Below, in pieces: positions 20,097 to 32,888 of a DNA stretch of 64,000 nt. The stretch spans positions 19,840,001 through 19,904,000 of the forward strand of contig CP075492.1 in assembly GCA_021613535.1 (NCBI GenBank), in the 5' to 3' direction. The translations under genes were made by a program, and so were the position numbers. Each line of letters opens with the position of its first letter. Positions within the stretch are counted from its first letter, which is position 1. A model generated the notes under the pieces. The model was not told the DNA's origin, did no database searches, and was given only the letters and a program-made list of their open reading frames with translations. Origin of the DNA: Adineta vaga. Its lineage: Eukaryota; Rotifera.

Positions 20097-20623
20097 GATG
20101 GATGATCACGGCACGGAAGCATTTCGTCGGAAGAGATTCAGAAAAATCAATGAGTATCTAATGACGAGCATTGAACCGCAATCGAACGATCTTTTGTGCT
20201 TTCGATACTGTTGATATCACTCGTTGAAATGGAATACTCGTAGATTTACACGACAAATCATCGACATACTTGCAAATACATCGTTTAAGTTTCGTATCGA
20301 TATGTCGCGCAACAGTGGGTGTTTGACAAGTGTCCATGTGAAGACTGAACTGACTGAGTATAGAACGAGAGATGTTATAACCCATCACCATTCAGTAGGA
20401 AGCTTGAAGATTGAAACAATCGCGCTCATAGGATTCACTTACGGCAAGAAATCTCACGTAACAGTTACAACAAGTCAGTCGATTCATCATTCGATCTAAC
20501 AATTTTACATTCACATAGGTATTTTGAATCGACGACAATCAAATACTCATAACTCTGTAGGTGTTCAGTGAACAAATAGGAACAGATGACGAAGGTCTCT
20601 TTCGACAGATCGAGAAGACGAGT
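20097..20623. other. Spacer, overlapping small ORFs on both strands not supported
   Basis: Two ORFs of 77 and 91 codons overlap antisense at 20158-20499. Neither shows a motif or plausible domain, so I make no gene call. Confidence 0.35.
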
Positions 20624-21175
20624 TAGGGAACTGCAAAATCACTTTTTTCTGGTCCCGGTCCCGGTCCCGGTCCTGGTCTTCATACTAGTTTTAAAATAGT
20701 TATGCTATGATTCATATACTAAATTTTCTCTTTAAAACGAAGTAATTGTAGATTTGCTGTTTTAGAAATTATGTGAAGACACTTATTTTTGATCAAAGTA
20801 ATTTTTCACAATGATTTGCAATATCCGATAAGGATTAACGCTTTCTTCAAGATTAAAATAAAGAACTGCTGAAATACTTCTTCAAGGAGTTGTAAAACAA
20901 ACATAGAAATATACATTCCACGAAATAAACAGTACCAGTTTATTTATTTTCTTCTTCACTACCTCTATCCGTTTTTCCACGATAGCAACGGAAATAATTT
21001 ATTTGCCACTTCTTAATTTTGCGAATTACAGACAAGAAAACATCTAGTTTAATGTATGATAAAAAAGATTCGCGGGACTAGATGACTATTTCGGTCCCGT
21101 CCCGGTCCCGGTCCCGGTTCTAGTCCCGCGGGACCTGGAGTGGAACTGGGACCGGGGCCACTTTGCAGTTCCCTA
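20624..21175. mobile_element. Non-autonomous hAT-like element with GGTCCC arrays
   Basis: A 14-bp perfect terminal inverted repeat, TAGGGAACTGCAAA at 20624-20637 and its complement at 21162-21175, encloses 552 bp. GGTCCC units repeat near both ends (about 20652-20680 and 21100-21160). The right end has a further hairpin pairing CGCGGGACTAG (21071-21081) with its complement CTAGTCCCGCG (about 21120-21130). There is no coding capacity and I found no clear target duplication. The subterminal GC arrays parallel those of the autonomous hAT element at 698-3845, but the ends differ, so it belongs to another family. Confidence 0.65.
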
Positions 21176-21345
21176 GTCAGAAGGCTAATGTTGCTATGCG
21201 AATTGCTCTTTCAAACTGTCAAGTCTAGCCAAAAGCAAGAAAGGGTTAAGTTTCCAGATCAATTCATCTCACTATTGAGTCAAGCTGAAAATACCCCGTC
21301 CTCCACAGTCGAGGGTTAAGTGAGTCGGCCCGACGAGCGTTACTT

Positions 21346-21459
21346 GTGAACAATATTCATTTAAAGATTGGTACAAGATCTAATAGAGATTTACATCAAT
21401 TATTGGTTCACAAAAAAACCCAAAAGCAATATTTATCAATGTTACATAGGATGATGTAA
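21346..21459 (+). pseudogene. Second Penelope-like RT C-terminal relic
   Basis: Thirty-seven codons (NIHLKIGTRSNRDLHQLLV followed by HKKTQKQYLSML) match the C-terminal NIELKVGTRSNKNLNQLFV of the PLE RT at about 17360-17415. It is a tiny 3' fragment of a different copy; nothing upstream is recognisable. Confidence 0.55.
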
Positions 21460-21681
21460 CAACATTAGAAAAACATCTCCAGTACTACATAGTTTATTTA
21501 CTACTATTATACAAACAAAGACTTTTCACAATTATGCGAAAATTCATCCATTTATACTTAATATACTCTAAATGAATGTGTGACATACAACGTTTCTTTT
21601 GTCTTCTTATAACTTTTTTGTTCTTACAAGAATTATCATTTTCAATCTAAAAAAATAATCATTTCTTTCTCGTTCTAGATA

Positions 21682-22619
21682 CATAGGGCAGTCAATAAGT
21701 TCTCGGAATTTCGAATATCTATTCATAGAGAAAACATTTTGCTAATCTTTTTACAGGAAATATTCAAGTTACTCTTCACGGTATTCTAAAGTAAGTTTGC
21801 TCGTTTTAATCTATTGGTAGAAGGATTTTTGGTATCACTGAATGTGTATGAAATTGAGCTCTGTGATTATTGAAGTAGCCAAACTTGTAGCATCTGAATT
21901 TATACCCAGCGTACATTTGAAATAACCGGATACGCAAGAAATCGAAAGCACAAGGTAAGATCTGTATTGTGAATAATTAATAAGTTTGAATTTTCTTTGT
22001 GAGGATAAAGAAGATCAGAAACAATATTATGAATGTATTTTTCTGAAGTTTAAAATGCATATTTTATATCATGTTCTGCAACAGTACTATCTTTTATGCG
22101 TGTTTTTGACTAAGCGTTTTGAACATTCGTAGTGGTATTACATTTAATTTAGTAGGTCTCAGATGATGATTGTATAGCACTACTAATATATGGATTATCA
22201 TTGGGTAAGTCGTAAACAGAGTCAATAATTCTTGAATAATAGCGGTTATTGGATGATCATTTGAAGACCCTTTTACAACGTCTCTCGCTCATTTGAAAAT
22301 CGATGAATCCAACGAGTTACTGTATTATATGAAGCAACATCTTACTCTCAACTAATAGCTAATTCATCATGAACTTTTATGGTAGTTAGACTTAATAGCA
22401 AATTGATCTTTAAATATGACTAATTTCAGTCCATCTATGCGAAAATAGAGGCATGAAACGATTTCGTTAACAGTTTACCGCAATTGATGCTTACGAAAAT
22501 TTGTCTTGGTATTTTAATACACAATAGACGCCCTTACTTGAATAGTATAACAGAACAGATAAAACTAACTAGGGCGAAAATTGAAGTGACTATTACGAGA
22601 ACTTATTGACTACCCTATG
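21682..22619 (-). mobile_element. Degenerate mariner/Tc1-like element
   Basis: Terminal inverted repeats CATAGGGCAGTCAATAAGTT (21682 on) and its near-perfect complement ending at 22619 are flanked by TA at 21680-21681 and 22620-22621, the TA target duplication of the Tc1/mariner group. The 938-bp interior carries only a broken minus-strand relic around 22150-22350 (an HTH-like stretch reading YNTVTRWIHRFSNERETL with stops and shifts). Non-functional. Superfamily call from ends and TA duplication; family uncertain. Confidence 0.65.
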
Positions 22620-22621
22620 TA

Positions 22622-25600
22622 TAATCATTCTAATTACTATGTGTTGATCCTTATTTTCTATCCTGTTACTATATAAATTTTCTGTTTTGTTTAAGTATAC
22701 AGATTTCTCAATAAAGAAAACCGCCAGTTACTAAAATTCGATCTCGATTACACAGATCACCACATGTTCTCTTCGTCTTCTTTTTATTCTCTTCCACTCA
22801 TCTGAATGCTCTACCTATGATCCTCTAATGCATTAATAACACTTCTCATTACGCTATAAACTAAAACACCACATTTCACTTCAAATAAAACGACAAAAAA
22901 ATCACCACATATCTAATTATTCAACACGACTTTCTCAATGACAACTTTGTTTCTTCAACGCTATCCTACCACTAACTTTATCCCAATCAATTCATCAGCG
23001 AGTGATATCTGATTAACTAAACATATAACTACTAATCTTATCGTAACATTTCCTATCCTATTCTAATGTACTATTACTTGCCATTTGATAATCTATATTC
23101 ATAATAGTGAAAAGCTTTGTTTTATGGTAATTGTACACACCCTCATCTTAGTCTTACTTTACCGTTCGAATGAATCAACACGAACGCTACTAATAAAAAG
23201 GTTAGCTGTATTACGTCTAACAGAAAAAAATGATATAAATTGCTATAATCATTATTGAGTCACAAGAAAAGAAACATTCTAGTCGAGTGAAATTAAAGGA
23301 AAAAAAATTGTCACGATAGTAAATGAGCACAAAAATGACTGCATTTAATATTTCTCGTTTTTTTTTAATATGTCATCACCTTTCTTTACAAAATGAAACA
23401 ATGGAAAAAAATGTGGAGTGTTTTTGAGCCGATAGAAAGAACAAAAAAATATTTTTTATTGCCTTGCATCTTTAGTCTATGCCATTCATCTTAAAAATCT
23501 CTATATAAACGATGAGAATCACAAAATTTTTCTGTTCTTTTCCTGTGATTCGCTGGCAGCCTACACTCTGATTTTTATTTTCTCTTTTTTTTACTGAAAA
23601 ATCTAGTGAGCTGCCTCTTTCTGAGTGTTAATAAATTCATTTCTTCACAATATACCGCCTGTTGCGTTGCTTCCGTTTTGTACAAGTAAGTTAGTTCACA
23701 AGAGAACCCTCAAATGTGTGTAACTTCGATTACCTTCATTCGTCTATCATTGGATACAGGACGTGAGGATCGTAAAAAGCCTAAAAAGATTTGACCAGAG
23801 AGAATTTTCTCGAAAGGTTAAGACCATTTTCTTGCTTTTCTCAGTGAAATTCGCCAACAATTAAAAATCTTATGACGAACTCAAACACATCGTACATATT
23901 TGAAATTTTTTGCAGTACAAGCTCACATATACAACTCGTTAGCTAAAGAATTCTAGATTGTTTGACATTTCATTCTTGAGTTACAGATTATTAACTCAAC
24001 TTGAAAAAGTACAACGCTACAATTGATTACAGTGCTGTTTTTCTCTTAGGTTTAGATCCGTTTTTAATCTTATCTTTTAATAAGAAAAGGTCCCTGACAA
24101 GTTCGGTCAATGAAAAAACTCTTTGACTTTCGATAGAGATGTGCCGTCATGCGACCACTACTTTGAGAAAAACGCGCAACTATTTTTTTCAATAACGTAA
24201 ATATATAGCGACGACCGTACTTTGTGGAAGAAATCGAAAACATGAATATTTGATTATTTGAAGTTTCAACCATTCAATAATCGAAGAACTGAATAATTGA
24301 TGAGATAAAATATTAGAATAATTAAATTCAAGTTTCGACTTTGACACAACTGAAGTGTGGTTATGGGTATTATTAGATAGACGACGAACTATTTTGTACA
24401 ATATTTGGTTTCATCTTAACTCCGAAGCTTTCACACCAAGATCAGATTTCTTGAGACTACGGAATTCATATTTTTGCATGCTTAGCAGAAATCATCTGAG
24501 TCAAGAATCAAATACCTAAACATTCCAAAATTTTCTGGTTAATCAGCAACGTGTATGAGTTTATAGTGCCGAAAATTTTAAGTATGTACAGTCTTTTATG
24601 ACCGAGTTGTAAAGTTTCCAGTTAATTATTCAAGATCTCTGTATTCAAATGATTCTAGGCTTTTTACGATCCCGATATCCGTTGTCGAACGATGTATGAG
24701 TGAAGGATTCGGAGTTCGACAGCTCCAGTGGTTCCCCGGTAAGAGTATTTCTACGTAGACCTAAAAAAAGTTATTAAGTTGTCTCTGCATAGCACTTTGA
24801 CAGTTAATAACGACACTCCTGAATACCTCTAAGATAACTGATACTATGCTGATACGATATCTATATGCCAAACTACGGACTCTAAGTTGACTGGTTCATT
24901 TTTTTTTCATATGAAGTGAACCACATTTCTTTGGTTAGCATGTTTGCCTCACTTCCTATGACCTTCTTACTGTAGTTAAATAAGCAAAACAACTAGTGTC
25001 TTTTAATGGAAATTTAAGGTTTTTTTCTGTTCTATTCTGTCATCATAGAATCAATATATAAAAATACCGCCGTACGCTGACTGAGAAGAACCATTTCAAT
25101 GCGCACTGTTTCGTTCTATTTTTTTAATTGTGTACATGACGACAAATACATTTAAGAAAAAAGTATTTTTCATTTTTCTCTCTACAACAATAATCGACCA
25201 TCTTACAAAATAAAACCGTAGATGATACTGAAAAAGTAGGTACCATACGAAATCGAAAAGAAATTTCGAGAGTTCAAACCATTTTGAAACTCTTCTTTCT
25301 CTCGAATTAAGTTGCATCAAACTGCAACCAAATAACTTCTAAAGTTTTATTAAAAATTAATTTTAAATTCGTCTGGATATGTGAACGAGAAAATATTCAT
25401 TTTGTTCTTCTTGAACATTATTTTTATGTGTAACGTTTTGCTTATCTTCTGATCTTCTAATGATGCTTGTTGGGAGACCAGAATTTCGATGATTTTTCGA
25501 GCAGAACTCAGTAGTTGTGACTGGGGTGTTCTGCTTACGACTACGAAGTACACGCATAAGGCATTTAAATATGACTGTTTAAAGCATTGCATCACGTGGC

Positions 25601-26373
25601 TTCAGACTCGGACCGAAAAGGCCTTGGATCGAAATTCAGCTAAACCGTAATGGATGTCTTCCAATTGCATGAATTTTTTCGAGATACTTAATATTTTCAG
25701 GTAGAATCGACATCCATATGATTGTTATAGACAAGTTATTATTAGAATTTGTCGATCATCTTCTCTCGTTCCTTATTTGCAACTTCTGAATACTGAGGAA
25801 ATTTTTGACGAGTTATTACCCAAAGAATTGAAAATTGCAATCAATGTGATAATTAACGGTGATTATATGAAGGGTTTACACGTGTAGCTATTATCTTAAC
25901 GGTAGCGTACAATGTCTTATAAGTATTTATCTGCAAAAAAGGAAAATTTTCAATAGTGACTCACTCTTATGCTTCACCAAGATTATTCAATATAATTAGA
26001 TCATCTATCTCCCACGTCCTTTTTTTAGGGTCCTTTCAGATAAGTATGAAAATATAGCTACTTAACGACCTTAGTCAGACTTTTCGGATTACAATAAATA
26101 TTTAAGAGCAGGTTTTATTTTGATAGTACAATTAAGATTCTGCAGTCAATAAGTGATCAGCAGGAATATACTACTATACTGTCCTTTTCCCAACTTACCG
26201 TGATCAATCAGATAAACGAGTAGAACATAACGATGACAAAATATTTTCCAAGAGACTTTTTAATATGATAATACTATGATATTTAACTTCTTGTCACAAA
26301 CATATCTTCCATAACAGATACATCAGTACCTTCACTAGAACGAACTCTAAAAATTAAATACTTCTATCTAGAA
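22622..26373. other. Long AT-rich non-coding stretch
   Basis: About 3.75 kb without a supportable gene. Small minus-strand ORFs at 24070-24401, 25096-25320 and 25350-25595 have no recognisable motif and biased composition. No RNA gene or clear inverted-repeat element was seen. Confidence 0.4.
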
Positions 26374-26625
26374 ATGGGATCATGCATTAGAAAAACAACC
26401 GGTACGACAAAACAACACCCGTGTGGTGGCAATCCCTGTCCTCGTTGTGGAAAATGCACTGATTGGACTTATGATGGTGATTTAAAGGGTGCTATGGAGC
26501 ATTGGATGCGTGGCGAATCTGATGAAATAACTGATCAGAAGCGTTGGCATCGTCATCCTGGTGCAACATGTGCTTATATTGCTATTCGTGCTCGTCGCAC
26601 TGATCATGTCTGTCAATGCGATTGA
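26374..26625 (+). CDS. Small Cys-rich protein, unrecognised
   Basis: An 83-aa ORF with clustered cysteines (HPCGGNPCPRCGKCTDWTYD, then CAYIAIRARRTDHVCQC). The paired CPRCGKC and CxC spacing looks like a metal-binding or disulfide-rich fold. No signal peptide or membrane segment is present. Composition is unlike the random ORFs nearby, which supports coding. I do not recognise the family; it may be one exon of a longer gene. Confidence 0.4.
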   Translation: MGSCIRKTTGTTKQHPCGGNPCPRCGKCTDWTYDGDLKGAMEHWMRGESDEITDQKRWHRHPGATCAYIAIRARRTDHVCQCD

Positions 26626-26837
26626 TAGCAAACATGTTTGTTCTATTTTGGCGTTTACCCTTTGACCTTGATGGTCTCAAAGGGACAATTGCTGGACAAC
26701 AGATATATCTGATATAATATTTATTGAAAAGAAAAATATGAAATAAAGATAAACATACCATTATGTAAGAGTAAAGCATAGACAAGTCGCTGCTCAGAAG
26801 GGGTGGCCATGAAAACAGAGATTTATGAGGTGAGGAA

Positions 26838-27140
26838 ATGTTGAAGTTTAAAAATAAGAAGCTCGAGATTCTAGAATATCACGGAAAATTAAGCAAGCCA
26901 TCTAATATCGTCTTTGATAATAAGGACTACGGAGTTCGACGTAATGACGTACTTTCGAACTTGATCGGTTGGAATTCAATCAGGATCGTGCTACTGATAG
27001 ATACCCGTCCTGAGACTAAGCAAGTTTTTGTAGATATTTTGTTTAGTACACATAATACAGATAATCTATTGTACGTTTGTTATAGGCGAAGGCGAAGAAT
27101 ACGCCAGTTAGAAGAGGATACAGTTCATAAATCCATGTGA
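26838..27140 (+). CDS. Hypothetical protein, weak support
   Basis: A 100-codon ORF starting MLKFKNKKLEILEYHGKL and ending with a very basic RRRRRIRQLEED segment. It has no recognised domain, and no promoter or splice signals are obvious. Could be chance. Confidence 0.2.
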   Translation: MLKFKNKKLEILEYHGKLSKPSNIVFDNKDYGVRRNDVLSNLIGWNSIRIVLLIDTRPETKQVFVDILFSTHNTDNLLYVCYRRRRRIRQLEEDTVHKSM

Positions 27141-27871
27141 TAAAAGATATCACAAATATTAATAAAAGAGTTCGACGAAGAGATGTTGGTGTATAGCAAG
27201 GAATATTTCGATGTTCTAAGTTGACGAGTGTTTACATAAATAATGCGTGGCAAAGAAGAATTCAGATTGTAACATTTTAATGCTGACTGTTTGGGTCAGT
27301 TAGCTGAAATATTTATAGAGGAAGACGTAATCGCAATTCTCAATGTATCAATATTCAATATGTGAACTCATCTTGTTTTATGCAGCTTTAAGGTAAAACG
27401 TAATTGTACAATGAATTCAAGAAGATGAGGTTAAGTGATTTTTGTTCAACATTTATCAATGGACGTTTCGATTGCTATATCAATGTTGCTGTTTGTATGA
27501 AAAGGGTTTAATATATAGCTTTCATTCTTCATTATTTTAGCTGTGATTTAAGATAGGCATAAATAAGGATAGTTTGATGGCCAGCGATTTTTCTGAGTTA
27601 ATATAGAAAAATAAATAACTCAGCATTTACAACTCAGGCGGGGCCTAGAAAAGTTGATATTCTGCTGATATAATGCGGATTTCAATAACCAATTTGTTGT
27701 TTACATCTGCTCTTTGAGAATGAACTACTAATCAGTCGTATTTCCATTTCGTTATTAATCGAGAATTCGGTGAAATATTAACCATGAACCAAAGAAAAGA
27801 TGCCTTTATCTCGGGAAAACAATCAAAGAGCTTCGCCGCATAAGCTAAGTCGAAGTAGTACTCATTTGCTT
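27141..27871. other. Spacer, nothing recognised
   Basis: AT-rich, no ORF of note on either strand. Confidence 0.4.
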
Positions 27872-28279
27872 TCAGCTATCAATCAAACTGTCAGCTAATG
27901 TAACAGTGGAATTAAACATAAGAGAGCAATGAATATAATGAATCAAGTGTCGAGCAACAGAGCAAGTTGAGACGCCACAGCGTATGCATTGTTCGTACAG
28001 ATGTTGTGAAGTAAGTGCATTGGGACTACGCACCGTCGACCCGACTCTAACCACCCTTTAGTACGCACGCTGACAATCTACAACACTACTGCCACACATA
28101 TCAGAAGTATTGCTGTCCCTCCAGTGCCACAATTTCTCGACAATTTGAACATAATCCCCATCATTGATTCGTTTCATGTTGATGAAACAAATAGCAATAT
28201 GAAGGTGAGATTGCGGATCAGGGTGTTGATGTTTGACTTCATATTCAGAAGAAGAAGATCGAATCGACAGAGTCGCCAA
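27872..28279 (-). pseudogene. Unrecognised ORF with one in-frame stop
   Basis: One minus-strand frame is open for about 136 codons except for a single TAA at 28058-28060. The translated text (VKHQHPDPQSHLHIAICFIN, then VEKLWHWRDSNTSDMCG) is not low complexity. It may be a decayed exon. No domain recognised. Confidence 0.25.
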
Positions 28280-28808
28280 CTGTGACGATTTCTGATGATA
28301 GAGATGAGAAGTAGTATTTGTATTCTTTTATTTCATCCAAAGAAATCGTACCTATACTGTATTTCCCTCATCCTTATATAGTTCTCGGTACATACAGTAT
28401 TACGCCACAGAAAAATATCAAACTCCATAGATAATATGTAAAATCTATTGCTATCATTACATGAGATTATAGGTCAAAGAAGCATGCGATCAAAGTTCGC
28501 TCTAGAGGAAGATAATCTATGTCAAGCATGAGGGGAAGTCGAAACATTTTATGCATAAGAGTAGAACTATCATATGGATATCATATGAATGTCACACCAT
28601 AGAAATATATAAGGAAAGAGAACATGAGTATATCGATATCTCTCCGTTGGGTACATACGAGGTTAATATCTAAGTGTAAACAGGAAGTAGGAAAATAGAG
28701 GATGATCGTTTAGCTCGTCTACACAAGAGAAGAAGGGAGAAATGCACTCCCACGACAAATATCGTAATGTATGAGAAGCAGAAAGATAGTGTACAATCAT
28801 TTAGATTG
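28280..28808. other. Spacer, nothing recognised
   Basis: No ORF or repeat of note. Confidence 0.35.
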
Positions 28809-29425
28809 TCACATTAAGTGGTTTTTAGAAGAAGCAATATACAATTGGATGATCTGTACACTTGGAAGAAGTGCAGGAATATTTAAACGTAAGAAATCGT
28901 ATGTTGTACGACCTCCAAGAATATAAACACTAGCTGCAAACTGTCGAATAGTATTATCATAACGATAACCTCGTTCACCACTGATTAAATTGTTAAATAT
29001 GGTCTTTAAAATGATATTTAAAATTGTAAAGTCAATCTTGTTGGTCATAATCAATTTGGAATAAGTAATAATTATTCGAATAAATGGAAATTTTCCGAAA
29101 ATATCATCAGAAACTATGACACCAGACGAATCAGAAGAATTGCGAGAATTTTTATTAATCGAATACCGATGATTAAGAGTACGAAGAGATTACTGAGATA
29201 AATTCCTGCTTTTTTCTTCAATGAAATCAGGTCGTCGGAGTCAAGTTCTAAGAATATAAATATGTTATTGATTTCAAGAAAACATTCGACCGATGAAATA
29301 TCCTGTGCTTCCATAATTTCAATAGCCACATTACCATATTGTTCTTCGACCAAATTATAAAATTCATCGCCATGAAACGATAAAACTTCTTCTGTTAAAT
29401 TAGTAATGGATGAATCAGATAACAT
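28809..29425 (-). pseudogene. Fragmented copy of an unrecognised multi-copy family
   Basis: The upstream ORF (29425-29114) starts MLSDSSITNLTEEVL and contains AQDISSVECFLE and LELDSDDLISLKKKAG. A second ORF (29054-28809) reads RYDNTIRQFAASVYILGGRT, then LRLNIPALLPSVQ, reminiscent of the (F)RY...KxFAxSxY segment found in some transposon-derived proteins. The first ORF is paralogous to the neighbour at 29786-30848 (shared QDIS...C and SDDL...LKK). Function unknown; the broken layout suggests decay or TE origin. Confidence 0.4.
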
Positions 29426-29785
29426 TTTCTAGAAAACAAAAACTATTAATAATCAAATGGCACTATTCAAAAGCTACATTTATAAGAAGGGCATTTAGTC
29501 TCATAATACTCTTTATACTTTCCATGAGGAAAAATTCTTCTAGTCGAATTATACTATTATCATACGATATTTTATTCTTTCAAAACAAGTTGTCAAGATT
29601 ATGATAGATCCTGATAATAAATTGCCAAGCATGTCGACTAATCTTTTAAAAAAATTCGAATTAAATAATAAATTTAGCATTTGAAACCAATTAATTTCAT
29701 AATGATTGAGGAATATAAAACAAGTCCCTTAGATAAATGATTAATAGGAACAATAAATAAATAAAAATGTATTTAGAAAATAATT

Positions 29786-30848
29786 TTAAAGTTTCTTTTT
29801 TTTCTTTGATACTGACGATTCGACTGTTCGATTTTGTTTTCCTTTTTCACTTAATGATGGAAGAGATGAATTTGCATTTGACATGGTACTGGTTTCTGCA
29901 TCGATATATTCGTTAACATCATTGTCATTGGAAATGGTATTTGTATTTGTATTTGTATTCTCATTAATGTTTGATAGTTGTTGTTGAACCATAGTGCATG
30001 GTTTTTGTATGTATTAAATGACGAATGAAGTTTGACAACTGAAATATAAAAATTTTGATGTATCAATACATAAAATGATCAACCCAGACTATAGACTGAT
30101 ATCAACAATCAAAGTTAATATTTCATTAATATTCTTATTCTATGTTGTTCATTAAGGCATCTATCTTTTCTATAAACAAAAGAAAGATTCTTGGTATTAC
30201 TTTCAATATATTTATTACTTTTTTTAAACCTAAAACCGACTTTACAACACATTGACATTTGATTACTACCTTGTTTGATATCAGATCGATTACACTTTGA
30301 TAGTCGACATCTTGTTTTATATAAAAAGCAGAATGATTTTTGTTTTTTTCCGATTTCTTACACCAGTCATCGATTAAATCAATTAAATGTTGTTTAAGTT
30401 TATCTTCACTTCCATAATTACTAAGAGTCGAAGACGAAAGATTATTCGATTCTTGAACAGACACTTGTGTCAGATGATTAACAGCGTTGTCAATTGAATT
30501 GTTCAGTGATGCACTACCTGTTCCATTAATATTAGAAGCTATGTTCGGTTTTTTAGACAATGTTCCTTTTAAAATCTTCATTTTACATGTCAAACCAGGT
30601 AGAATAACAAACTCGTTGCTTTTTAACTTTATACATGTTTGCTTTTGTAAGTCAAATAAATCATCTGAGTTCAATGTAAGAATTTCAAATGGATCGTCGC
30701 AAGCCAGAAGACATTGTGCATTACTAATATCTTGAAATTTAACAACACTTGCCAGTTTTTCACCTGCAAATAATTTCACAAATTCGAAGAAATAATTATC
30801 TTCTAGTTCTAATACATCATCTGGTAAAACAGGATTTTCGATAGACAT
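29786..30848 (-). pseudogene. Unrecognised protein, paralogue of neighbour, frameshifted
   Basis: Exon 1 (30848 to about 30219) encodes an acidic N-terminus with KFQDISNAQCLLACDD and LTLNSDDLFDLQKQTC, a Ser/Asn-rich linker, and SAFYIKQDVDYQSVIDLISN followed by KVVIKCQC, which resembles the start of a Cys-rich zinc motif. A possible 180-bp intron (30218-30039, GTAATA...TTTCAG) leads to LSNFIRHLIHTK, after which one extra base near 30001 shifts frame into MVQQQLSNINENTNTN and a basic tail SVSKKKKKL ending at 29786. Exon structure is inferred. Not recognised; probably a nuclear, multi-copy family. Confidence 0.4.
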
Positions 30849-32888
30849 GCTGAAAAATATTCAATAAATCAATACAAAATCATTGAAAGGAAATTGGATA
30901 CCAGGTTAACTTCGTTGAGTGATAGTTGAATCATGTTTTATATACGTGCAAAAGCACATAGCATTTGCTACTTTTCATGCTTCATCAAAAACATAGTTAT
31001 CAATAGAAATTCTTTAATAAGCATCAAACGAATTAAACTCAAGAAAACTTCCTTGTTTTCCATCTTTTTCATCTTAAAATATCTAGAAATTGAGCTCAAG
31101 GATGACAATCTCTCCATTTCAATTATATATTCAATAACTTCGAAAAATATTCATATATAGTAAAAAGAGCTATCATTGATATCTTTTGATTTTCTGTGAT
31201 TTCTCGTCGGAAAATCACATTTCTCCCACTTGGAATATAGTGAGTAATTTATTTAGTGACGCAGAGTAATAAACTTTTGCATATGGAATAATCAATGCTT
31301 ACTCGTAGAATGTTAAGATGATTATTCGATAGATAGTAAATTCTTGTCGGTAAAACAGAGTGATATACCTATCTACGCCAAACGTACTATAATATTTCCA
31401 AATAAGGATAATAAAATACCCTTATATGGAAAAAGGGTAATAATCAACTCATATTGGTTGCACCACCTACTCTTATCTCCATAAGAAACCCTCCTATACG
31501 AATTATATACCCTTTGAAATTTTATAAACGGAAAGTGTGATAAATGCTCAGCGTATTAAACCCTTCAAGGGTTCATTGGGTCTGTATCAACCCTTGAAAG
31601 GTTTATTGACAAAGTTTTTAAGGGCAAGAGTAGATTACTATGCTGATTTTTTTTCAGTGTAGCCACACGTAGTTTTCCGATTATTTCCTGTATACTTTCC
31701 GTCACTGATTCCGGTATTAAAAAAAGCTACACGCATAAATCATTATGCGTGAATATGAATCAGATCGAGACTATCTCTCCCTAGAGTCTCGGTCTCGGTA
31801 CATCCCTCTATAAAACGTTTTGAAGGAATGAAAAGCAAATTGTTCTTTCCCTATATGTAAATATAGATATAAATGTTTTTCGATTTATACCGTTTCATAG
31901 AAGAAAAAAAGAAAATACACGAAGTAGTTTGATTGTTTTTATTCTGTAAACTATATGATGTCGAACACAGATTTCAATAATCCAGAAAAAATACTTTGAA
32001 AATGTTTTTTCATGTAATGGCAATTGCACATGTTCGAACAAAATATTTTCGTAAAAATTCAATAAAACGTTTTTGGCAGCCTCGATCGCATTCGTTCAAA
32101 CGCCGATGGATAGTGCAGCATCCACTCTACCTGAAAGAGAAATAATTTTTTTCCGATTTTCATTAAAAAATAGGGGAATACCCTTAAAGTCTACATTAAC
32201 AGAAATCTGATTTTTATCTTGTCTTAAATGTATCATGTATAGGATATTCGAAACAGAAGTTAATGTAACGAAAATATTGGAATAATTTAGTGAATATCTT
32301 GAGAAAAGACTTAAAAGAAGATGTATGCTTTTAACTGGTATCACGTTGTAAAGGAATCAGACAACTTGCATACATCATTATGAAATGGCAATTTTCTAAT
32401 TGATTTATTCCATAGGATGAGATTTGAATAAGTAATTCAGAGTCAAATCTAACAGAAGAATACATTTAAATTGGATGTGTATGAGTAGCAAATAGCAAAA
32501 GACGACAAAAGTGTACTGAATACGTTGGGTATATCATAGAGATATTGATCAATTGAAAAGTTAATGAAAAGAAAATCTGTTTTACATGATATATTATATT
32601 GATTAAATAATTTTTCCCAACACTTACCACCAATCATAGAAAATATTTTATGCATTCAGACTTTTTCTATATTAAAATCATTTATTTTGTTTTCATTCTG
32701 AGATGCAAAAACAGATCATGTGAAAATGAAATGACTATATGTATCATTAGACTGGAATTAGAAACAATAATGAATGAATAGTTCAAGCAAATCATGCTTT
32801 CAATGACGTAGACAAAGCAATATCCACAAATCATCACGCACAAAGCGGAATATGCAGAGTATTATCATACTAGCGTGCGTAATTTCAT
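30849..32888. other. Spacer between unknown genes and the NRPS 3' end
   Basis: No supportable gene. The part 31410-31625 has several ACCCTT/AAGGGT inverted motifs (for example AAACCCTTCAAGGGTT at about 31557), and ACGCATAA/TTATGCGT form a hairpin near 31730-31750. The NRPS 3'UTR and terminator region should lie near 32700-32888. Confidence 0.4.

Noticed and set aside
20158-20499. Overlapping 77- and 91-codon ORFs
   Set aside because: Antisense to each other, no motif, no splice or promoter support.
24070-25595. Small minus-strand ORFs
   Set aside because: Short, overlapping in different frames, composition of random AT-rich DNA.
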